Position numbers and translations under genes: made by a program
Notes under the pieces: model-generated
Told to the model about the DNA's origin: nothing
Databases searched by the model: none
What the model saw: the letters and a program-made list of their open reading frames with translations, nothing else
NCBI GenBank assembly: GCA_041623535.1
Contig: JBFJWR010000114.1
Span: forward strand, 1-8,609
Source: JBFJWR01 sp041623535
GTDB lineage: Bacteria > Pseudomonadota > Gammaproteobacteria > Pseudomonadales > JBFGWM01
DNA: 8,609 nt
Reading direction: 5' to 3'
Shown here: positions 5,714-8,609 of the stretch, piece by piece
Layout: every line of letters starts with the position of its first letter
Numbering within the stretch: the first letter of the stretch is position 1

Positions 5714-7282
5714 TTAGCGGTTGATGGTGCCGCAGGAACCGAGGGGCGGTTCTGCAGTGGTAAACGCCTCGCTCAGCGGCCGGCCATCGAAATAGGGCTC
5801 GCGCTTTTTGACGACCTGGTTGCCCTGTTGATCCGTACCGAAAATCACTTCCTCGCGCTTGATGCCGAACAGCCAGGCGACGGTCGGTGCCACGTCCACG
5901 TTTTCGGACTGATCCTCGGCGCGTACGTCATGGTCAAGTTCCTCGGCCGCCTTGATGATCTGGGCTTTCAGCGACTCTGAACCACCAGTGACCAGCATGG
6001 TGTTGTGCAGGGTCGGCTTGTGACCGTGGTTGCCGGGGATGAAGTTGTTGTCGGAAAAGCTCGAGGAAGCGGGCTTGGCAAAGCGGTAGCCCGCGCTGGC
6101 GCTGAGTACTATATCGCCGAGATTCTCGTGACCGGACTGGTAGGACTCCGGCAGCAGGTGCTTGTTGATGTACTGCTTCGCACTGCTGGAGATTTTTCCA
6201 CGTACTTTCGGAGGCGGCTTGCGGGTGAACCAGCCGCCTTCCACGCCGGTTACCGCGAGAAACTGCTGGTGCTGTTCCACTGCGCGTTCCCAACTTGCAG
6301 GATTGTTCTCATCCAGCAGGTAGATGCTGTCGGTGCCGCCGTTGAGCACTTCCAGCAGGTGTGCCGAATCGAGCAGAACCGTGCCGGGGTTGTGCGGGTT
6401 GAACTGGGAGTTCAGACCGATGACCTTCTCCGGGCGGGACCAGTCCATGCCGTGGTCGCTGAGAATGATCAGCACCGTGTCTTCCCAGCGGCCGGCAGAC
6501 TTCAGTGCTGCCACAAGTTCGCCGAACAGCAGGTCGGTATCAGCCAGCACGGTTTTGCGGCCCAGTGCGTTGCTGCCAACCGCCGCGCCGGTTTCATCGA
6601 CATGACCCATGCGGTCCACCTGGCCCATGTTGATGAACATGAAATTCACGTCCGGGAGTATCGCCAGTGCGTTCTGCATCGTGGTGCGGTCGGGCACCAG
6701 GCCGGCTTCGGGAATGAAGGTCGGATCATCGGTGGGAACGAAATGGAAGGTCGGCTGATGGGCGTTTTTGGGCCGGGAGTCAGGTGTGCCATCCGGGCAG
6801 TCGACGTTGTCGTAGCCGCAGTTCGAAAATACTTCGTAGAGGTAGTCCTTGGACATCACCGCCGCGGTGGGCAGCATCGGGCATTGCTCGGCGATGTGAC
6901 GAAAAATGGGTGGCGCATCCAGTTCCGAGGGCAGCGACAGGTCGCGGGCCTTCGTCGGCGCATCATTCTCAAATTGGCGGTTCCAGTACTTGTTGGTGGG
7001 AATGCCGTTATGAATCGGGTAGCGGCCGGTCATCATCGCCACATGGTTGGGGATGGTTTCTGCCGAGAACACCGAGCGGCTTTCCGTGTACCAGGTGCCC
7101 TTGGTCTTGAGTTCGGTGAGTGTCGGCGTATTGCCGTATTCATCGATTTCGTGCGGCATCAGGCTGTCGATGACCGCGACGATCACCGTGGCACGTGAGG
7201 AGTCATACGCGGCACCAGCGCCGGCGCTCAATGTGCCCATGGCCAGTGCCAGCAGTGCAGTGGGGATTCTAGATAGTGTCAT
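5714..7282 (-). CDS. Exported type I phosphodiesterase/nucleotide pyrophosphatase-family protein (alkaline phosphatase superfamily)
   Basis: A 522-residue protein with a Sec signal peptide: Arg5, a hydrophobic core LLALAMGTLSAGAGA, and cleavage near Ala24-Ala25, so it is periplasmic or secreted. Proteins of this superfamily use two metal ions and a Thr or Ser nucleophile to hydrolyse phosphomono- or diesters. The full ligand set is visible by comparison with bacterial NPP: Asp39 (AVIDS), the likely nucleophile Thr76 (ETIPNHVAMMTG), Asp223 and His227 (VDRMGH), Asp276-His277 (LSDHGMDWS) and His419 (GNHGH). Cysteines at 134, 155, 162 and 517 could form disulfides. The start is ATG at 7282: it gives the signal peptide and has AGGCGA about 8 nt upstream; the open frame continues to 7390 without a signal-like sequence. 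It lies downstream of a paralogue on the same strand (180-bp gap) and converges with the receiver gene. The substrate cannot be told from the sequence. Confidence 0.88.
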   Translation of the reverse strand: MTLSRIPTALLALAMGTLSAGAGAAYDSSRATVIVAVIDSLMPHEIDEYGNTPTLTELKTKGTWYTESRSVFSAETIPNHVAMMTGRYPIHNGIPTNKYWNRQFENDAPTKARDLSLPSELDAPPIFRHIAEQCPMLPTAAVMSKDYLYEVFSNCGYDNVDCPDGTPDSRPKNAHQPTFHFVPTDDPTFIPEAGLVPDRTTMQNALAILPDVNFMFINMGQVDRMGHVDETGAAVGSNALGRKTVLADTDLLFGELVAALKSAGRWEDTVLIILSDHGMDWSRPEKVIGLNSQFNPHNPGTVLLDSAHLLEVLNGGTDSIYLLDENNPASWERAVEQHQQFLAVTGVEGGWFTRKPPPKVRGKISSSAKQYINKHLLPESYQSGHENLGDIVLSASAGYRFAKPASSSFSDNNFIPGNHGHKPTLHNTMLVTGGSESLKAQIIKAAEELDHDVRAEDQSENVDVAPTVAWLFGIKREEVIFGTDQQGNQVVKKREPYFDGRPLSEAFTTAEPPLGSCGTINR

Positions 7283-7308
7283 GTTCAGTTCGCCTGTAAC
7301 CGATCGGT

Positions 7309-7317
7309 CATATACCA
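7309..7317 (-). promoter_or_regulatory. Possible extended -10 upstream of the complete phosphodiesterase gene
   Basis: The minus strand reads TGGTATATG, a TG-N extended -10 with a four-of-six hexamer, 26 bp before ATG 7282. A second candidate, TATGCT, lies at 7324-7329. Neither has a clear -35. The 180-bp gap after the upstream paralogue makes a separate promoter reasonable. Confidence 0.25.
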
Positions 7318-7421
7318 GTGCACAGCATAGTCCCGCCGTCTGGATATTTGCCCTAACTTTGGTTGGTTCTGCCTCTTGCGAGGCCCTCAAAGGGTTAGAT
7401 ATACGTGAAATCGGCCGCCAG

Positions 7422-7439
7422 GTCGATCAAATAATCGAC
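7422..7439. repeat. Small inverted repeat in the spacer between the two phosphodiesterase genes
   Basis: GTCGAT and ATCGAC are exact 6-bp inverted complements around a CAAATA loop, 23 bp after the stop codon of the upstream paralogue. No T-tract follows on the minus strand, so it is at most a weak transcript-end structure. The rest of the 7283-7462 spacer shows no gene or other repeat that I can support. Confidence 0.35.
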
Positions 7440-7462
7440 AGTCCGGGGCGATTGGCCCGCAG

Positions 7463-8609
7463 TCACCGTTGGCCGCAGGTGCCCAGGGGCTGGTCTCCTT
7501 TCAGCAGGAAGGCTTCTTTCAGGGCCCGCCCCTGGTGGACAGCCCGGCTCCCGGTGGATGGGGCGCCCTTTGCTGCATCTGTTGTTCCGCCAGTGGTGGC
7601 GGGAAGCCCGAGCAGCCAGGTGATGGTGGGGGCAATATCGACGATTTCCGCCTGACCGGGCAGCCGCAGTGCAGGATCGGCAGCACCGTTCTCGTCCATA
7701 AAGGCACCTGGCGCCGTCACCAACCGGCGTTGCAGGAAGTGGGCGCCGCCGCTGATCAGCATGCTGATGTGCATGGTGGTCAGACTGCCGTGGTGGCCGC
7801 CGGATCCGACAGCGGACTGCTGCGCCCCGGCGATCTGGTAGCCGGGCAGGGTTGCCACGACCAGGTCACCGAGGCCGGCGCTGCGCGCGTGCAGGCCGCC
7901 GGGAACGAGCAGGTCCACCTGTTCGGTGCTGGTCAATCCATCCACCGCGGCAGAATGCAGGCTGGTGAACCAGGCCCCCGCGATGCCGATCTGTGCTCGC
8001 AGCAGGGCCAGGGAGTCGCGCGCCGCCATCCAGGCCGCCGGGTCCTGTGGCCGCCGCAGGTAGTAAGACTGAAAGCCGCCGCTGCCCACTGGCAGGAACA
8101 CCCCGGGGTGCAATGTTTCGAGCATGGGCGCCAGGGCCAGGGTCTGCTCCGGGGTGGACCATTCCATGCCGTGTGAACTGGTGATCATCAGTACGGTGGA
8201 ACTCCAGCGACCGGACTGCTTCAGGTCGGCAACCAGCAGGCCGAGTTGCTCGTCCAGGTGCCCCAGCGTGGCCAGGCGCTGCCCGGAAGTGCCGGTGACC
8301 GGGTCTGCGGTCGCCAGGTGCCCGATGGTGTCCAGGTCGGAAAGGCTGAGCAGCAACAGGCTGGCATGGGGCAGGTACTGACGGGCAATTTCCACCGCCC
8401 GCGCATCGGGAACATGACCGAGTGCGGCATTGAAGGCCGGGTCGTTGGCGGGCTGGTAGAGCCGCGAAGGGGCCCGCGCAAAAGGACTGCAGTGCGCGCC
8501 GGAACTGCCGCAATCACTATACAGTTCCTGCACTTCCCGGTCCGCAACCACGGCCGCAGTCTGCAGTTCGGGGCAGTGCTTGTGAAGCATGCGAAACAGG
8601 GTGGGTGCC
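7463..8609 (-). CDS. Second phosphodiesterase paralogue (alkaline phosphatase superfamily), C-terminal part, metal ligand Asp replaced by Ser
   Basis: Partial gene: the reading frame is open to the right edge, and the codons before the first visible Met (8590) read APTLFR, aligning with APPIFR of the neighbouring paralogue, so the true N-terminus lies beyond the window. At least 381 residues are visible. Shared landmarks with the downstream gene: a Cys pair (YSDCG, HC), LDTIGHLA with the Asp and His ligands, GRW-x-x-TVL, SSHGMEWS, the HPG and AWFT segments, LGD with a following GY, a conserved His in GGHHGS, VDIAPTITWLLG, and the end GRALKEAF with PLGTCG. The key difference is SSHGM where active members have SDHGM: the metal-binding Asp is Ser (codon at 8174-8176), while the adjacent His stays. 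Activity is therefore doubtful unless another residue substitutes. The nucleophile region is outside the window. The frame is intact, so this is not an obvious pseudogene. The family suggests an exported protein, but the signal peptide is not visible. Confidence 0.85.
   Translation of the reverse strand, partial: APTLFRMLHKHCPELQTAAVVADREVQELYSDCGSSGAHCSPFARAPSRLYQPANDPAFNAALGHVPDARAVEIARQYLPHASLLLLSLSDLDTIGHLATADPVTGTSGQRLATLGHLDEQLGLLVADLKQSGRWSSTVLMITSSHGMEWSTPEQTLALAPMLETLHPGVFLPVGSGGFQSYYLRRPQDPAAWMAARDSLALLRAQIGIAGAWFTSLHSAAVDGLTSTEQVDLLVPGGLHARSAGLGDLVVATLPGYQIAGAQQSAVGSGGHHGSLTTMHISMLISGGAHFLQRRLVTAPGAFMDENGAADPALRLPGQAEIVDIAPTITWLLGLPATTGGTTDAAKGAPSTGSRAVHQGRALKEAFLLKGDQPLGTCGQR

Noticed and set aside
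6005..7198. Long plus-strand open frame (397 codons) opposite the complete phosphodiesterase gene
   Set aside because: It is fully antisense to a protein with intact catalytic motifs, has no start context, and its translation is low-complexity in character.
7283..7390. Upstream extension of the phosphodiesterase gene by 36 codons
   Set aside because: It would bury the signal peptide inside the protein; ATG 7282 has a ribosome site and a normal Sec signal.
7469..8176. Plus-strand open frame (235 codons) opposite the partial phosphodiesterase
   Set aside because: It is antisense to a frame that aligns end to end with its paralogue; no domain seen.

Overview
The window comes from a G+C-rich (by eye about 60%) bacterial chromosome, most likely a gammaproteobacterium. 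The protein families (ArgD, ArgF, a Grx4-type monothiol glutaredoxin, a soluble-type chemoreceptor with a dual-receiver regulator) and the codon usage fit that group. I cannot name a genus. I saw no tRNA or rRNA gene, insertion sequence, phage gene, CRISPR array or origin. Genes are tightly packed and the longest gap is 180 bp.

Layout from left to right. (1) Positions 1-1337, minus strand: an arginine biosynthesis pair, argD (complete) followed 5 bp later by argF (only its first 46 codons are inside the window). (2) Positions 1338-1431: a compact divergent spacer holding an intrinsic-terminator-shaped hairpin read toward argD, a possible promoter, and a weak ARG-box-like site. (3) Positions 1432-3426, plus strand: a hydantoinase B/oxoprolinase-family gene without a visible HyuA partner, then a monothiol glutaredoxin gene of the grxD type. 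(4) Positions 3461-5660: a signalling pair read divergently from 4700-4859. One gene is a membrane-anchored MCP-like protein with no sensor domain, the other a REC-REC response regulator. (5) Positions 5668-5700: a perfect 12-bp hairpin between convergent genes. (6) Positions 5714-8609, minus strand: two tandem paralogous exported phosphodiesterases of the alkaline phosphatase superfamily. The upstream copy is cut by the window edge.

The most interesting part is the signalling pair. The MCP-like protein ends in an FQDRVSQIL segment that resembles the CheZ phosphatase signature (D-x-x-x-Q). A polar linker and a short acidic/hydrophobic tail follow, which is the same order as in CheZ. Its neighbour has one receiver without the phospho-accepting Asp (Ala61) and one intact receiver (Asp197). 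My inference is a self-contained module in which the receptor may bind, and perhaps dephosphorylate, its own partner regulator. The two genes start from mirror-image TGCTATTCT elements.

The tandem phosphodiesterases are also notable. The downstream copy keeps every expected metal ligand, while the upstream copy has Ser in place of one metal-binding Asp, so one of the pair may be inactive or have a changed function.
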